Assembly: GCA_025766275.1 (NCBI GenBank)
Contig: JAFKAC010000003.1
Coordinates: forward strand, 2,480,001 to 2,544,000
Reading direction: 5' to 3'
Length of the DNA stretch: 64,000 bases
Source: Lactarius indigo
Taxonomy: Eukaryota; Basidiomycota; Agaricomycetes; Russulales; Russulaceae
Each line of letters starts with the position of its first letter. The stretch's first letter is position 1. Positions 1 through 13,095 of the stretch are shown one piece after another. A model generated the notes under the pieces. It was not told the DNA's origin. It saw only the letters and a list, made by a program, of their open reading frames with translations, and made no database searches. Made by a program: the position numbers and the translations under genes.

Positions 1-603
1 GCGCGCGTTTATCAGTGCGGAGAGGACCTGAGACGCATAGGGAGCCAACGCCGATGGGACCACCTTGGGTAACTCCAGGAGTAAGTCATACTGGTCTGCA
101 ACAAGAGGCCGTCAGACGGCCATACGCGATAGAAATAGACCTGCGCATACCTATGGCAATATCGATTTGTCTGATTGAGTATATCGGTATTCGGGAGCCC
201 GATGGTTGTGAAAAATAAAATGTGTATAGTCCGAAAAGTGCGACAAGTCTCCGTGTGGGCTCGACATGTTCGACCAATCGTTCTGACCAAAACATGTCTG
301 GGTGATATATTTCCGTAGAAAATACCACGTACCAACGAAGAGCCTGCATGCAACAGTCAAGTAAGTATGACGCGTGCGAGCATCGAATACTTTAAGGTGC
401 ATGTAAGTCCATCCCTGCTCTTGCCACAGGCGCTTGAACAGAGCAAAGGGCTGGGTGACAACATCCGTGAACTCCTGAACGAATAGGTCTGTGAGTCGAT
501 CTATGTCCTCGCGGAAGGGATTAACGAAGAGCGAAGATGTAAAGAAAGGAGGCTGCACGGTGAGATCGCCACGTGGACCCGAAGGTGTTGGTGCGAGTGA
601 CAT
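1..603 (-). CDS. SNAPc subunit SNAP43-like protein, 3' end beyond window
   Basis: Likely subunit of the small-nuclear-RNA activating protein complex, which acts in the nucleus at snRNA promoters. Three exons fit one frame: 603-333, 282-151 and 95-1, with introns 332-283 (GTACGT..TCAG) and 150-96 (GTATGC..GCAG). Both junctions restore codons: G|AA gives Glu in LFVERLVEH, and G|AC gives Asp in IAIDQYDLLLELP. The helical core (ALFKRLWQEQGW, MHLKVFDARTR, RRLVALFGLYTFYFSQP) resembles the SNAP43 N-terminal domain, but the family call rests on motif memory only. The first ATG is at 603, only 35 bases from the ATG of the divergent Ima1-like gene. The stop codon lies left of base 1. An unrelated all-helical protein remains possible. 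Confidence 0.6.
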
Positions 604-638
604 GACTTGTGGCCCACTCTACATCTGAGCCTCGCGTC
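604..638. promoter_or_regulatory. 35-bp divergent start-to-start interval
   Basis: Only 35 bases separate the start codons of the SNAP43-like gene (ATG 603-601, minus) and the Ima1-like gene (ATG 639-641, plus). Any shared promoter or 5' leader must overlap the opposite coding region, unless the true starts are further downstream. No TATA box is visible in it. Confidence 0.4.
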
Positions 639-2534
639 ATGACTGCACTCATCCTTCGACAGCCCCGCACTCTCTGCTTCTTCTGCCAGTCCCGCGTCTT
701 GCCTCCGCCTCCCCAACCTCTCTCCTTCCTTTGCCCTCGCTGTGGCTGCTGGAACCGTTATGACGCAAACGGTGACATCCTCTCCGATGACCCCGCCATG
801 TACGACGAGGCTCTCAACCGCAAGTCCTTCGCACGACGAGGTGTGCATTCCTTGCTTTTTCCATTCTTGTCACCCTCTCTCAGATACTACGCTTCAGCGT
901 CCCCACGAAAAGACCGCCTCCTGACTACCTTTGGCAGCGCACCTTTCTGCTCGACGTGCCAGTCAAACCAGAGGCTCATCGTTAGCCTCTTATCAAGCTA
1001 TCTACCACCTTCCGATGACGTGCGTCCTTACAGCCTTAAATGCAGTCTGCTCTCTCACCACCCGTGTGTCGATCTTCAGGATCCCGATTACGAACCTCGC
1101 CTCGCTAGCTTCGCGGCCTACAAAGCTTCTATGCACGCACGTTATCCCCCTGTGTGCGAGAGGTGTGCTCCACTCGTAGAAGAAGAGATCCGTAAAAAGG
1201 ATGTCATGGCGCGCTTCAAACGCGCTCGGGTCATGGTTGAATGAGAGCAAGAAGAAAGATACGCGGCGACAGGTATTATCGTCGAGCGTGGACCGATACA
1301 AATTGAACCGTGAACTACGATGGTGGACCGCACGCGGTGTTTTATGGGTGGTCACCCTAGTTGGGGTGGTATCCGTCGACGTGGCCGGTGTGTACCACGT
1401 CCGCTTTGCTGCGCTGGTACTGACTTCTATGACTAGGGGCCACGGGCCGTTTGACCTTACCCGGGACGAGCGTCATCGTCCCTTCGCTGTCGGCTCTGGT
1501 TCTCCTGTCAATACTTTGGACTGCTTGGTTACCCACCTACGCCTCCTTTCGAAGAGCGGAGCTCCAGGGTCGGAAGGTGCGTGTACGGGGTAGAGAACGA
1601 TACGCAGTAGGTCCCATCTATCTGGATGTCCTTCATATCTTATTACCCTCCCTCCATAGGCATTGCAAATTTCGGCGTGGTTAGTGAGGGTGCTCACGGC
1701 GAGCCTCATCACACTTTCCTGGCACCGTCCGTCTATGGACTTCCTCTCCTTGCGTTCCCATCCAGCTTCGATTGGTAGCCGCATCTACTTCGCTTTTGCG
1801 TCATGTATCGAGCTATTTGTGAGTAGACTATCCCCAGATTTGCCATGCGAATTACCCATGGATCCTCTCCCCCACAGGTACTCATCTACTCCTTCCTCAC
1901 CCTCCGCCTTCACCGCCCACCAGCAGTCCGCCTGATAGACACCTCCACTTCCCGCGCCAGCACCCCAAGCACCGACCCCGCTTCGCGCACATCCAGCCCC
2001 CCACTGCTAAGCTCTACCGTCTCCACCAGCACCTCCTCGTCCTTCTCCCATCCGTCCGAACCCCTCGACAGCCTCGCTGCACCGACGATCTCACACCGTA
2101 CTTGGCATGCGGCCGGTCCCGTCTTTGGGCACCCTTCGCTGCTCCGGCCGGCGATTTTCTCCCCGGCGCCGACGCGCGACGACGCGGAAATGCGTTCCCA
2201 GCAGCAACAGGACGAGGAGGAAGATGACGCGATGGATTGGACGCCGACGGCATCCCCCGTGCGTCCGTCGGGACCGGTCCCGCGCGGTACCGGCCATGCG
2301 CAGACTAACGGGGCACCGGCGGATGCGACGACTGGGCTCGAGACGCTGCTAGAGCGCACAAATATCGACTCGTCCGAGCCGGGCGGCGGTGCGTCTTATG
2401 TGACGCGGGCAGGTCAACGAGGAGCTCAGGCAAGGTGGTCGTGGGGTTGGGTGTACGCATTCTCGCTGGTTCCTTTGGTTGGCATATTATACAATCAGGT
2501 ACTACTCGGTAGAGGGTTTTTTACGCTCTCGTAA
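639..2534 (+). CDS. ima1: Ima1-like inner nuclear membrane protein with one apparent frameshift
   Basis: Member of the Ima1/NET5 (Ima1 N-terminal domain) family of inner nuclear membrane proteins that link chromatin to the nuclear envelope. Exons: 639-840, 898-1019, 1080-1387, 1437-1606, 1660-1818 and 1878-2534, with GT-AG introns of 49-60 nt. The N-terminus has two zinc-ligand pairs (CFFC and CPRCGCWNRYD), and further CxxC pairs follow (CSTCQSNQ, CERC). Hydrophobic segments include RGVLWVVTLVGVV, PSLSALVLLSILWTAW, RVLTASLITLSWHRP and YAFSLVPLVGILYNQVLLG. Low-complexity acidic and Ser-rich residues lie before the last segment. Exon 3 is one base too long: DVMAR (before about 1214) and SNALGSWLNESKKKD (after about 1216) are in different frames. 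Removing one base gives 538 codons. The ATG at 639 is the first one upstream of the zinc motif. Confidence 0.8.
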
Positions 2535-3117
2535 GACCCACCTTCGCTCGGGTGACGTAGCTTGGTTGTATTAATCCGACATCCTTTCACTGATTGATTG
2601 AATACTACTCTGATTCTGCTCAACTCGATTCTGGCTGTATTGCATCGGGAAAATGCGTCCTCGCCATCACTGCACGGGAGAATCGAACAAGAAAAAAGGG
2701 GGGTCCAAAAAAATGAAAATATATACGCGTGATATACAGGGACGAGTTACTACGCGTGCCACACGAGTGGGTATGAGGGTGCAAAGACAAAATGCGCCTT
2801 CGCACTGCGCTTGCACGCGTTGCAAATTCGAAAAGATTACTTGAGAAAGTAAGAGGGGGGAGGGGAGATTGCAGGACGCTCAGCGACTCGCAAAGGACAG
2901 AGGAGAAAAAAAAAAGTGCGTGAATTCGTACGAAGAAGGACAGACAGGGTCATTCGGGCCCCCCCTGCGAAGGGGCATGCGGAGGTGCAGACGACGATAA
3001 CGCGCGGTTAAGAGCTGGCCAAAGCACCCCATCTCAGACAGGACAATAACAGGGACGATGCCAACAAAAAAAAAACTGACGCTATCATTGATCGATCATC
3101 ATGAAGGTCCGGTTTAC
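2535..3117. other. Intergenic, no gene seen
   Basis: This lies between two convergent genes (Ima1-like + and the membrane protein -). It holds A-rich runs and purine-rich stretches but no conserved reading frame, and it probably carries both 3' UTRs. Confidence 0.5.
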
Positions 3118-4332
3118 TCAATAGTTGGTGGCACCAGCGTGGTTATAATCATAAGCATCCTGCGCGGTGTAGCCGCCCTGGTGGTGAAGAGGGACGCCCG
3201 AGTAGGGATCGTAGCCACGGTTGAGGCTTGGACCACGCTGGATGACGTTCTCCTGCATCTGGGGCTGGGGGCTAGGGCCACGGGCAAGGTCAGCGTAACC
3301 CCCAACTGGCGCGAGCGTCGCAGCACCAGCCGTGAAGTCGTGTTCGGGCAACGGCGTGAGGCTGCGAGCAGCAGGGTTATAGGCGGCGGCGCCATTCTGA
3401 CTGTCGCTGCGGGAAAGGCCGCCGCCGTGCTCGTTGCCGGAATGGAACGAAGACGCATTGGAGGGAGCCCTGCGATGGGTGGGGAGGCCGCTGTCGTGCA
3501 CAGTTGGCTGCCAGTCGATGGGCTCGAGACGGTCCTCGAATTCGGCAGAGGGACGGAACTTCCATTTGCGGATGATGGTCCAGATAATAGCACAGCCTCC
3601 AATTGATGCAGCAAGTACAATGAGGATCGTCAGGGTGGTGTGAGACAGACTAGAGCCGCCAATTTGGGAATTATCGTTGGACGAGGACTCGGAGGGAGCC
3701 GCGACGTGGCTGGTCACTGTTACTGAATCGACTGAGGTCGTTGAGCTACTGATGGTGGACGACGGCTTAGTGTCAGGTGTTGAAACTGGGGTATTCGAGG
3801 TGGAAGAAGACGAGGTGGGGGTAGACGAGGTAGAGGAGCTGGTCGTCGTGGACGAAGAGCTGGAAGAACTCGTTGAGCTCGTTGAAGTAGTACTCGACGC
3901 GGACGAACTGGATGAGGTCTGTAGGGAGAGGAGAGGTCAGCGCCCCATAAAATTATTCAGGTCGAAGCAAAGCTATCTCACCGAGGAGCTCAAAATCGAG
4001 GAAGAAGACGATGAACTAGAGACGAGTAAATTAGTGTCCGAGGAAACTTGTGGCGAGGGTGTTGGCGAGGGGGAGGGGCTTGGAGATGGGGTGGTAGAAC
4101 TACTCCCGGTAGGAGGATCATTAGCAGCACCAATGGCACCGAGTCCCTCAGGTAGTTTTTGACGGACATCGAGAGGTGCTGGTGCCCTCATCCTAATCAT
4201 GCGCTTGAGGTCGGCATGGTCGCGACGATGAGCGGAGCCTGGGAGAATACCGTTGGCGGAAGATGGGCCAACGAGGACTAAAAGGACGACGATGGGCAAA
4301 ATGAATGTGATGGCACGCTTGCGAGTGAACAT
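3118..4332 (-). CDS. Ser/Thr-rich single-pass membrane protein, mucin-like
   Basis: Two exons, 4332-3982 and 3918-3118, joined across a 63-nt intron (3981-3919, GTGAGA..ACAG), give 383 residues. The N-terminus is a signal peptide (hydrophobic ITFILPIVVLLVLVGPSSA). The outer part is dominated by Pro-Ser and Ser/Thr runs, likely O-mannosylated. A single membrane span follows (TLTILIVLAASIGGCAIIW), stopped by basic RKWKF, and then a roughly 170-residue cytoplasmic tail rich in Gly, Tyr and Pro. The layout resembles wall-stress sensors of the Wsc/Mid2 kind, but no cysteine-rich WSC domain is visible, so a sensor role is only inference. The complementary strand shows a long acidic frame that is a shadow of the Ser codons. 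Confidence 0.7.
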
Positions 4333-4603
4333 TGCGGGATACGTCTAGGTGAACTGATTGTTTTTTATTGGACCAGCCTGGAGGGAGGAGAGGAAGGGGG
4401 TGAAGGTGAGCGGAAACGAGAACGGGAACAGGAACAGCGGTCGACGGGCGGTGACAGCAGGGCCGTCGTCAAGTAAAAAAATTCAGAAAAAAATTGGATA
4501 TCAAGTCCTTATCAAATTACGCGAATTGTCCTGATAATCTTATATAAAATGTCTATACCCGTTCACTGATCTACTAGTCCGTGTCGTCACTCGTCCCTCA
4601 TTC

Positions 4604-7106
4604 CTAATTGTGGCTCGTAAGCGACCAGCTGCTCAAAGGCACAGACTTCGGTGTCACGTAGTCGCTCGCCTGAAGGCCCGGCCATTGGGGGTTGAACAGC
4701 ACCTGCAGGCTATATTGCCCTGCAGGAAGGCTAATTGACACCACCTTCACTCCCGGATTCGGTTGATCCGTCTGCCCCGCTGGTAGCGCAGGGTCACCGT
4801 CCAAACGCACTGCATCTCCCACTGCAAATTGAGCACCCGAAGGTGCGTTAAGTATCTCCATCTTCAGCGTTTGACCATCCAGGGTCAACGTTGCAGACGT
4901 TGCCGAATCGATCTGGACAGTGGCGTTAGTGTGCATCCGCCACATGACAGCCCCTTGCGCATTAATGTCATCTTGTAACAGCACTTGCTGCCGGCCGTTC
5001 AGTAGTCGCACTCCGCGTGAGAATGACGTCCTGACGAAAGCATCAGCGTGATGTTCTCCATTGCCCCCCTCCCCCCTTTACTTACACGTCGAAATATGCA
5101 CTTGTCAAATCAGCGACAAAGTAAGCAGTCGAGTCACTTGGCGCCTTGAATACTGTGCTCGATCCTTGCGCTGTCCCAGACGAATCGTGGGTGATCTTCG
5201 GCTGTGCTAGCACGTTTTGGTTCGCCTGATTCACCAAAATCGTGTTTTGACCCTCTGTCCTCTTTCTGTAGTACAACCACCGTGTTGCGTTTTGCGCGTC
5301 GCTCGTGAAGTAATCTTGCGAAAGGTAGTCGCCGGACCCAAGCTCCCCGGCCCAGCGCGTACTCATAGCATCAAGGACAAAGTCACCACAATCAAGATCA
5401 TTATGGGTTTGGTGTCCTTGCAGCGTCCCCGCCTTGATTGCCACGTATAGTGCGTTGATATCCGTCCAAGAACTCCGCATCGACCCCCATTGATCTCCAG
5501 CATAGTCGAAAAAGTGGTCAAGTGGGGCACCGTTCCAGAAAGCGCCGGATATGGTTGGGTCGTACCAAAACATGCTCCAGGGCTCCGCTGCGTCAGCTTG
5601 GTCACGCTGGAACAAGCGCATATTGTGGCGCATTGTACTGCGAGGCGTAAAAGGTCATGCTGTTGGCGGTTGTGGAGAACTTGTTTGGGCCATGATCGCC
5701 GTAGTTGAACAACGATGTCGGTCCAAATGCGTACATATGATAAAGGCCTGTGAGATTGAAGTTCGGATTCGCGCTCAAGAGGCCAAAGTCATCCCCAGCA
5801 GCTGTGATGAGTGACGAGGTCATCTCGGCATGACCCGTCGTACCAAAGTACCAATAATTAGCCGTCTCGTTCCAGGTGCCGTCTTGGCTTGGCGCTAACG
5901 CGCAATTTTGCTTCGCGTTGTCAATTGTGTAACCCAGTAAAGCGGCGGCATTGCCTGTCGTGTCGTCGCCAAGGATGGCTAATGCCCCAAGGGTGAGACC
6001 GCCGTTGCAAACGCAATTCCAGTTACCATAAACGCCTTTGCTCCACCAGCCGACGCCATTGGGGTCCCCTTGGTAGACGGAAACACCAGGGCCCAAGCCA
6101 TACAGATTCATGGTAAACCGAATTTGGCTCTTCTCCTGGTCTGTCCACACGTCGTACAACCAGTCATAAGCAATACCGAACGCAGCAGAAAATTCTGCTG
6201 TATCAAGGAAATGTGCGTTGTTCCATTTGTCGGTGGACGGGCCGAATGATGTGGTGCCATTTCCGGCAGCATTCTAAATAGTTACGCTTGTAAATTCCGA
6301 CAAGATTCAGCCAAGTCAACGACTTACTTGAATTTCTGCCCATGTTCGGTCAACCCATCTCGTATCATTTGTCATTCGGTATACATATGCGAACGCCTTG
6401 ATGCGCATTTTCACTTCCCGGGCGTTGTCCAGAATACCGCTGGCACCGTCAAGGTGATATTGGACAGGTGGCAGTGAAAAGTAGGCTGTTGCGTTCCCAA
6501 AAATAGTATCATTCCAGCGCTTAAGATAGGGGTCATTGGCAATGAGGCCGGGAAGGGCGTCCCATTTGTACTTGGGAGCAATGAGTCGTGGGCGATCCGA
6601 GCGAAGTGAGGTGGGACTAGGACTAGAGGAAAAGGCAAAAGGATCCTTCGGCCATGCGAATGCCGTGTTGGAAGGATTGTACGTAGGTGCTGAAAAAGCG
6701 GCTGCGTTTGTCTATAAAAATAGAGTAAACCGATAAGACATTAAAAATGGAACTCGAATTTTGCGCGACCCACAGTGGACGGATATATGGGCACCATAAA
6801 TTCAGAGTCAGTAGCAGTGGGGAATATGCCCACGGCATTCTTGGCGCTCACTGCAGAGCTGGCTGCAGCAGGACTTCCGGTAGACGAACTGGAGCTGGAG
6901 CTGGATTTGTTACTGTGGCGGGATGCGAGGACACCAGCTACCACTGCCCCGGCGACGACGACGACAGCGACAGGTATACCAAACTTGATCCACTTGCTTA
7001 GAGGTTTTTTCGCGTTGGCGGGAGCAATGTAGCCCGTGGACGCGCTGTAGTAGGGATCACCCGAGCCATAAGGCGAGCGACTATCGAGAGCGTTGTAGCT
7101 GGCCAT
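4604..7106 (-). CDS. Heparinase II/III-like polysaccharide lyase, type II membrane protein, one apparent frameshift
   Basis: Probable uronic-acid polysaccharide lyase of the heparinase II/III fold, anchored by an N-terminal span. Exons: 7106-6774, 6711-6328, 6273-5086 and 5030-4604, with introns beginning GTGGGT, GTAAGT and GTAAGT. The N-terminus is cytosolic (MASYNALDSRSPYGSGDPYY), followed by WIKFGIPVAVVVVAGAVVAG and a Ser-rich stalk. The catalytic region contains GNWNCVCNGGLTLGALAI, GTWNETANYWYFGTTGHAEM, YAFGPTSLFNYGDHG and DAAEPWSMFWYDP, all typical of the alpha/alpha toroid of this family. A beta-rich C-terminal part carries the HTHNDLDCGDFVLDA motif. The frame changes by one near 5620, between NAPQYAL and FQRDQADAAEP; dropping one base gives 776 residues. 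The substrate cannot be told. The preceding thiolase gene ends about 160 bases upstream on the same strand. Confidence 0.78.
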
Positions 7107-7263
7107 GGCGCCAGCGGCCGGAGTGTAACGAAGGGTTTGGGGGAAGTGAAGGAGAAGGAAAAGAAAAGAAAGACGAGAGTGAGATAGAGGAGGAAAGGAA
7201 AAGGCTAAAGTGGGACAACAAGGCAACGCGCCCACATATGACATTATTATATAATCAGGAACA

Positions 7264-8877
<1,614 letters not shown>

Positions 8878-9089
8878 TCAGGAAATGAGATAGTGACGAA
8901 CTTCAAAAGATACTGTAGTGCTAGTCGATGTTGTGACCCTCGTTTAAGTCCTAGAAGGTCCGGCCGCAAAGCTCGGCGCTGACTGTGTTGATGATTATGA
9001 CATGTGATGTCGTTGTAACTTTACTCCGGTCAGAGGATCGACACCGCCGCCACCGTGGCTCCAGGCGACGACATACCACAATACCCACG
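8878..9089. promoter_or_regulatory. Divergent promoter region, thiolase / TatD
   Basis: This 212-base interval separates the start codons of two divergently transcribed genes and must hold both promoters. No classical TATA box or known operator was identified. Confidence 0.4.
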
Positions 9090-10516
9090 ATGGCCCTTTC
9101 TGTTACAACGCCCGTTAAACTCCGGTTTATAGGTTTGTAAATAAGCCGACTTGTGATAGCATGAATGCTACTGAATGTTTGGATTCTAGCAGATATCGGA
9201 GGTTCGGGTGTTGTCGTTGCTGTCATGGTGTACTTAACCACCCTTCGATCGCAGTCAATCTTACAGATCCCGTATTTCGTGGACGATACCGTGGTCGCCA
9301 GAAGCACGATGGTCAGCCCACCTAATCGTGTGACCCGGACTGCTTCGATTCTTAGCTTGCAGACGACCTTTCCCATGTGCTAGAGCGTTCTAGACGTGCC
9401 GGAGTGGTGTCTATGATCATAACGGGTGGAAGTCTCAGTGAGTCGAAGCTGGCATTGCGCCTCGCGAAAGAACACAGTGCGTGCAGCATACCCCATCCAC
9501 TTCAACAACTTCATGAGGATCATTTATAATGAGACCTATATGCGACCGTCGGGTGCCACCCAACAAGATCAAAAGAATTTGAGAAAGATCCAAGTGGCTA
9601 CCTCCAAGCCTTGGACGAACTCGTCGATGCACACCTGAGTGGTCCCGGACGCGTTGTAGCCATAGGCGAATGTGGTCTGGACTACGACAGGACCCACTTT
9701 GCTCCAGCAGCTATTCAGCAAAAGCACTTTCGTGAGTGTGAACCAACGTCAGCGCAATTCCCAGTCTGTTGATCACGATACGGCGTACGTCCCCACAGGC
9801 TCTCAATTGGCTTTGGCGAAGAAATATCACCTCCCCTTGTTCCTTCATTCTCGCGCTGCGCATAACGATTTCGTTCAAATATTACGTGAGGAAGGATTTG
9901 GCGAGGATGGCGGGAAGGCCGTCGGTGGTCGGGGTGGTGTCGTTCACAGTTTCACTGGATCAATTAAGGATGCCAACGACTATGTGTGTACTCGACCAAG
10001 CATATTCTATCGAGGTTGACCCAACTGAGCGGCCGATTTTCTCAGATCACGATGGGATTTCATATCAGGTTCGTTTTCTAACGTGTATTTTACTATCTCA
10101 CTGAGAAACCCGACAATTCGCAAGCATCAATGGCTGTTCTCTAAAGACCGAAGATAATTTGGCTACAGTCAAGTCGATTGATCGTCGACGAATCATGTTC
10201 GAGACAGGTACGTCTTGTCACGCAAAGCACTCGCTCACTCACACGCAATATGCTAGATGCTCCGTGGTGTTCCCTGACTTCCACACATGCTTCGCGAAGA
10301 CACATCGATACCCTCCCAGCTGACTTGCGCGAGTTATACCTCCCACCGGCTGTACGGGAAGAAGCATTTGTTACCGGAAGACCTGTGAAAGGCAGAAACG
10401 AGCCTAGTGCAATTGGTGCGGTAGCTTGGGTCGCTCACAAGGTCAAGGAAGAAGTGTCATTTCATGAATTTGTAGAACAGGGATGGAGAAACACAACTGA
10501 GCTGTTCGGGCTGTGA
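9090..10516 (+). CDS. TatD-type metal-dependent deoxyribonuclease
   Basis: TatD-family nuclease (metal-dependent TIM-barrel hydrolase), linked elsewhere to 3' exonuclease activity in DNA repair and apoptosis. Nine exons read cleanly: 9090-9132, 9193-9201, 9255-9311, 9363-9476, 9534-9731, 9799-9983, 10046-10068, 10125-10207 and 10257-10516. Family landmarks in order are RFIDIGVNLTDPVFRG, ATVGCHPTRS, AIGECGLDYDR, LPLFLHSRAAH, GVVHSFTGS, GFHISINGCSLKT, RIMFETDAPWCS and a C-terminal NTTELFGL. Metal ligands Glu (GEC), His (LHS, HSF) and Asp (ETDAP) are all present; the first barrel strand has the DIGVN variant typical of eukaryotic TatD. Exons 2 and 7 are only 9 and 23 nt. The ATG at 9090 was chosen because it gives the conserved RFIDIG start once the 60-nt first intron is removed. 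Confidence 0.88.
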
Positions 10517-11667
10517 ATAATGCTGAACACTGGGTCGTTCAGGATAGACAACAAAATCAGTGAGAGACAATTGCGAACTGATCAGAAACGCGAGGTACTT
10601 GTTTCTTATGGAGTGTTATCACACAATTGGATCGTTTGGTAGTGTTTTCAAAAGCTGAAGACTGAATACACGAAGAGACACTACTGGGGTTGCCCATTCG
10701 TTCTCCCTCTATCCGCGCGTTTCGCCACGTGGAGAGCTTTGAACCCACCGTCCAAGTTGACTCGGTGGGGCCATTTTCCCACCTTCTGCTTCTCGTTACT
10801 CGGAAGTCTTACCACATTGGCTGGTATCTTCTTCAAGTCGCCAAATTGGATGGACCATACCATTGCGTCACAATCCACGTCTCAATGGCATCAGGCGGCG
10901 AGACTGCGGTGTTCTTCAAACACCTCCCAAAGTGCGTCGCACGGGTCAGAACTTCCCGTGCCCACGACTCGTCCGTACTACCTGTGAGCACGCCAAGTGC
11001 CAGCCTTCCCGCATGCCCGTCACTTCCAGCCAGTGTTGTGCCAGTCGGGGTCTAAGTCACCCTGCCGGAGGTGGGAGATTGGCGAAAGTGGACTGAATAG
11101 GAGACGTAGACGATCGGGAAACTGGGGACGGGATGGAGGCTATCCCCAATTTATTGTGAGTATTGCTGACAGATGGATTAGAACATGTGGACACGAATAA
11201 CTAGGGTGTGACGCACTGACTTGCTCTTCTAGCTTGCTAAAAATTTCAAGGGGATCGGCACCGGCTGCCATGGGTAGACCCTCTACTGGGCCATACGAGC
11301 ACTGGGGTTCAGTTGGGTAACTGCAAGGAGTAAGATAAACACAAAAGATGATAGATAGTTGACTGACGCGTATCCTAGTGGTACGCCTGCCAAACGGTCA
11401 CATCGGGGAGGCACCGATCGGACGTACTTGGCCTAGGTGGCGTAGTGTGGGCGCGCAGCACCACACCTCTGAAGGCGATGGTAAGTGAGAGAACAATTCC
11501 AACTGGCGAGATCGACCTGTTGAGAACAGCAGGAAGGTTTCAGGGTGGGTGACACCAGAGTCTGGGTTGTGAGTCTTCTTGGGGATAGTGTCGGAGAAAT
11601 CCGAGAACCCATCGAGGTTAACGATATACAGTTTACTCGATTGGGCAGTGGTGTCACGCATCACGCT
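10517..11667. other. Intergenic between TatD gene and transposon nest
   Basis: This contains the TatD 3' end and no gene I can name. A 65-codon minus-strand frame at 10878-10681 has protein-like composition and could be an old exon remnant, but there is no family motif and no flanking splice structure that extends it. Confidence 0.4.
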
Positions 11668-11688
11668 CAGTAAAAAAGAAAAAGTCGG
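11668..11688 (+). repeat. Left terminal inverted repeat of the 24-kb element
   Basis: CAGTAAAAAAG followed by AAAAAGTCGG. The same terminus recurs inverted at 35627-35647, and a close relative lies at both ends of the 2.1-kb element (46630 and 48723). Confidence 0.65.
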
Positions 11689-11879
11689 CCCGGGTCACCT
11701 GGTGGTCAGAAACGGTCATCGGGAGTCAAAATGACCTAAATCGGTTTTTTTGCAAAATTTCCAGTGACAGATCGACCACAATTGACTTAGAATAGCCGGG
11801 TCAGGTGAGTTAGCCGAAGTCAAAATACGTCAGCCCATGGCATCCAAAGTCATTTTGGGACAATTCTGTAGATAAATTT

Positions 11880-12125
11880 GCCATCATCCCAGGTCCTATC
11901 TAGTCAATATATGCCAGTTTGATGGTCATCCTGAGTCCGATCTAGTCAATATTTGCTATTTCGTCGGTCATTCGTCGGTCATCTTAGGTCCGTTTTAGTC
12001 AATATATGCCATTTTGATTGGTCATCCCAGGTCCTATCCAGTCAATATTTGCCATTTCAGTTGGTCATCTCAAGTCCTGTTTTGGTCATCTCGAGTCCAA
12101 TCTAGTCATTTGGGGACGATCCCCT
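11880..12125 (+). repeat. Degenerate subterminal tandem repeats, about 44 bp
   Basis: About five imperfect units share GGTCATC..AGGTCC followed by TAGTCAATAT and TGCCATTT. Spacing is irregular and each copy differs. Arrays like this near transposon ends are usual transposase binding sites. No coding potential is visible here. Confidence 0.6.
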
Positions 12126-13095
12126 AGTCAAATTCAGTCACACATCATTGGATCTTTGTCCTTTTTGGGCACTCTGAAGTCAAATATATTCAACGGCTGT
12201 CGTACTGGGGTCAGGAGAGGTCGTATACTGGTCATTGTATGTAGGTTGGAAATTTCCAAAAATAAAAAAAAAACCCCCCGAAAATCTCAAGCGTATTGAA
12301 GCAATCAGAGCCCCCTGTGTGCAGTGGTGTATGCACTAAGGCGATGCACCGAGCTGTCTTTTTGACCCTTTCTTCAGTTTGCGCTAGTGACATGGGGTCA
12401 GCACAGGGAAGTATGAAAAACGTAAGAACTCACACTCTCGACAATTTCCTGGATGGCCGACTTGGAGACCTGCATGAACTCCGGGGAATTGACAATGGCC
12501 GCAATGAGTTCTGTGCCATGGTCAACATTACACTGCAAGTTTCCAGAACTCGAGTGTATATAATGCACCATCCTTACGCCTCGACTTCAGTGCATTGAGC
12601 TTGTTGTTGCCAATCCAGGTAAGCAGCTCTGGGACTTGAAGGAGCCTCAGTGATGCGGCATCTGTGCGAAGAACCCTACAGGCTGTGGGTGAGCAGTTTG
12701 GGAGCCATGATTGAACCCGACGCACCTCGTCTAATGCCAGTGAAGGCCCCTGCATGGATTCTGTGCCAGGGGTGGGCCGCTGGGTGCTGGTAAGGTCATT
12801 TTCCAGGGGAGGCTCTGGGGTACTGGTTGGGGTGATGACGTTTGTAATGGGCATTGGCTGCTTGATTTTGAGCATGAGCGCGTGCTTTGGAGGTGACATC
12901 GTGACATCACGATAGGAAGGGGGAGTAGGTGGGGTGGTAGGAATGACCGGGACACAAGAAGAAGAAGTAATGGCCTGAAACAATGAATGAAGTATAAACT
13001 TGGAGTAGTCGAATACTTACTCCACCAGCACCGACCCAACAGTTCTCTAGACATTTGAGAATCTTTTCGAGATAGATATCGCTAATAAAGCCACT

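Noticed and set aside
3677..4162. Acidic, Val/Glu-rich plus-strand frame
   Set aside because: It is the exact complement of the Ser/Thr-rich coding region of the minus-strand membrane protein, a shadow frame.
9165..9383. ATG 9165 as the TatD start
   Set aside because: The spliced start at 9090 gives the conserved RFIDIG sequence, and TTCTAGCAG before 9193 is a good acceptor.
10681..10878. Minus-strand 65-codon frame as a gene
   Set aside because: Protein-like but isolated; no start context, splice partners or motif. Mentioned only as a possible remnant.
11645..11667. GTCAC/GTGAC palindromes outside the CAGTA termini as target duplications
   Set aside because: Similar words occur outside all four ends, so they are more likely part of a longer terminus; no exact duplication was found.
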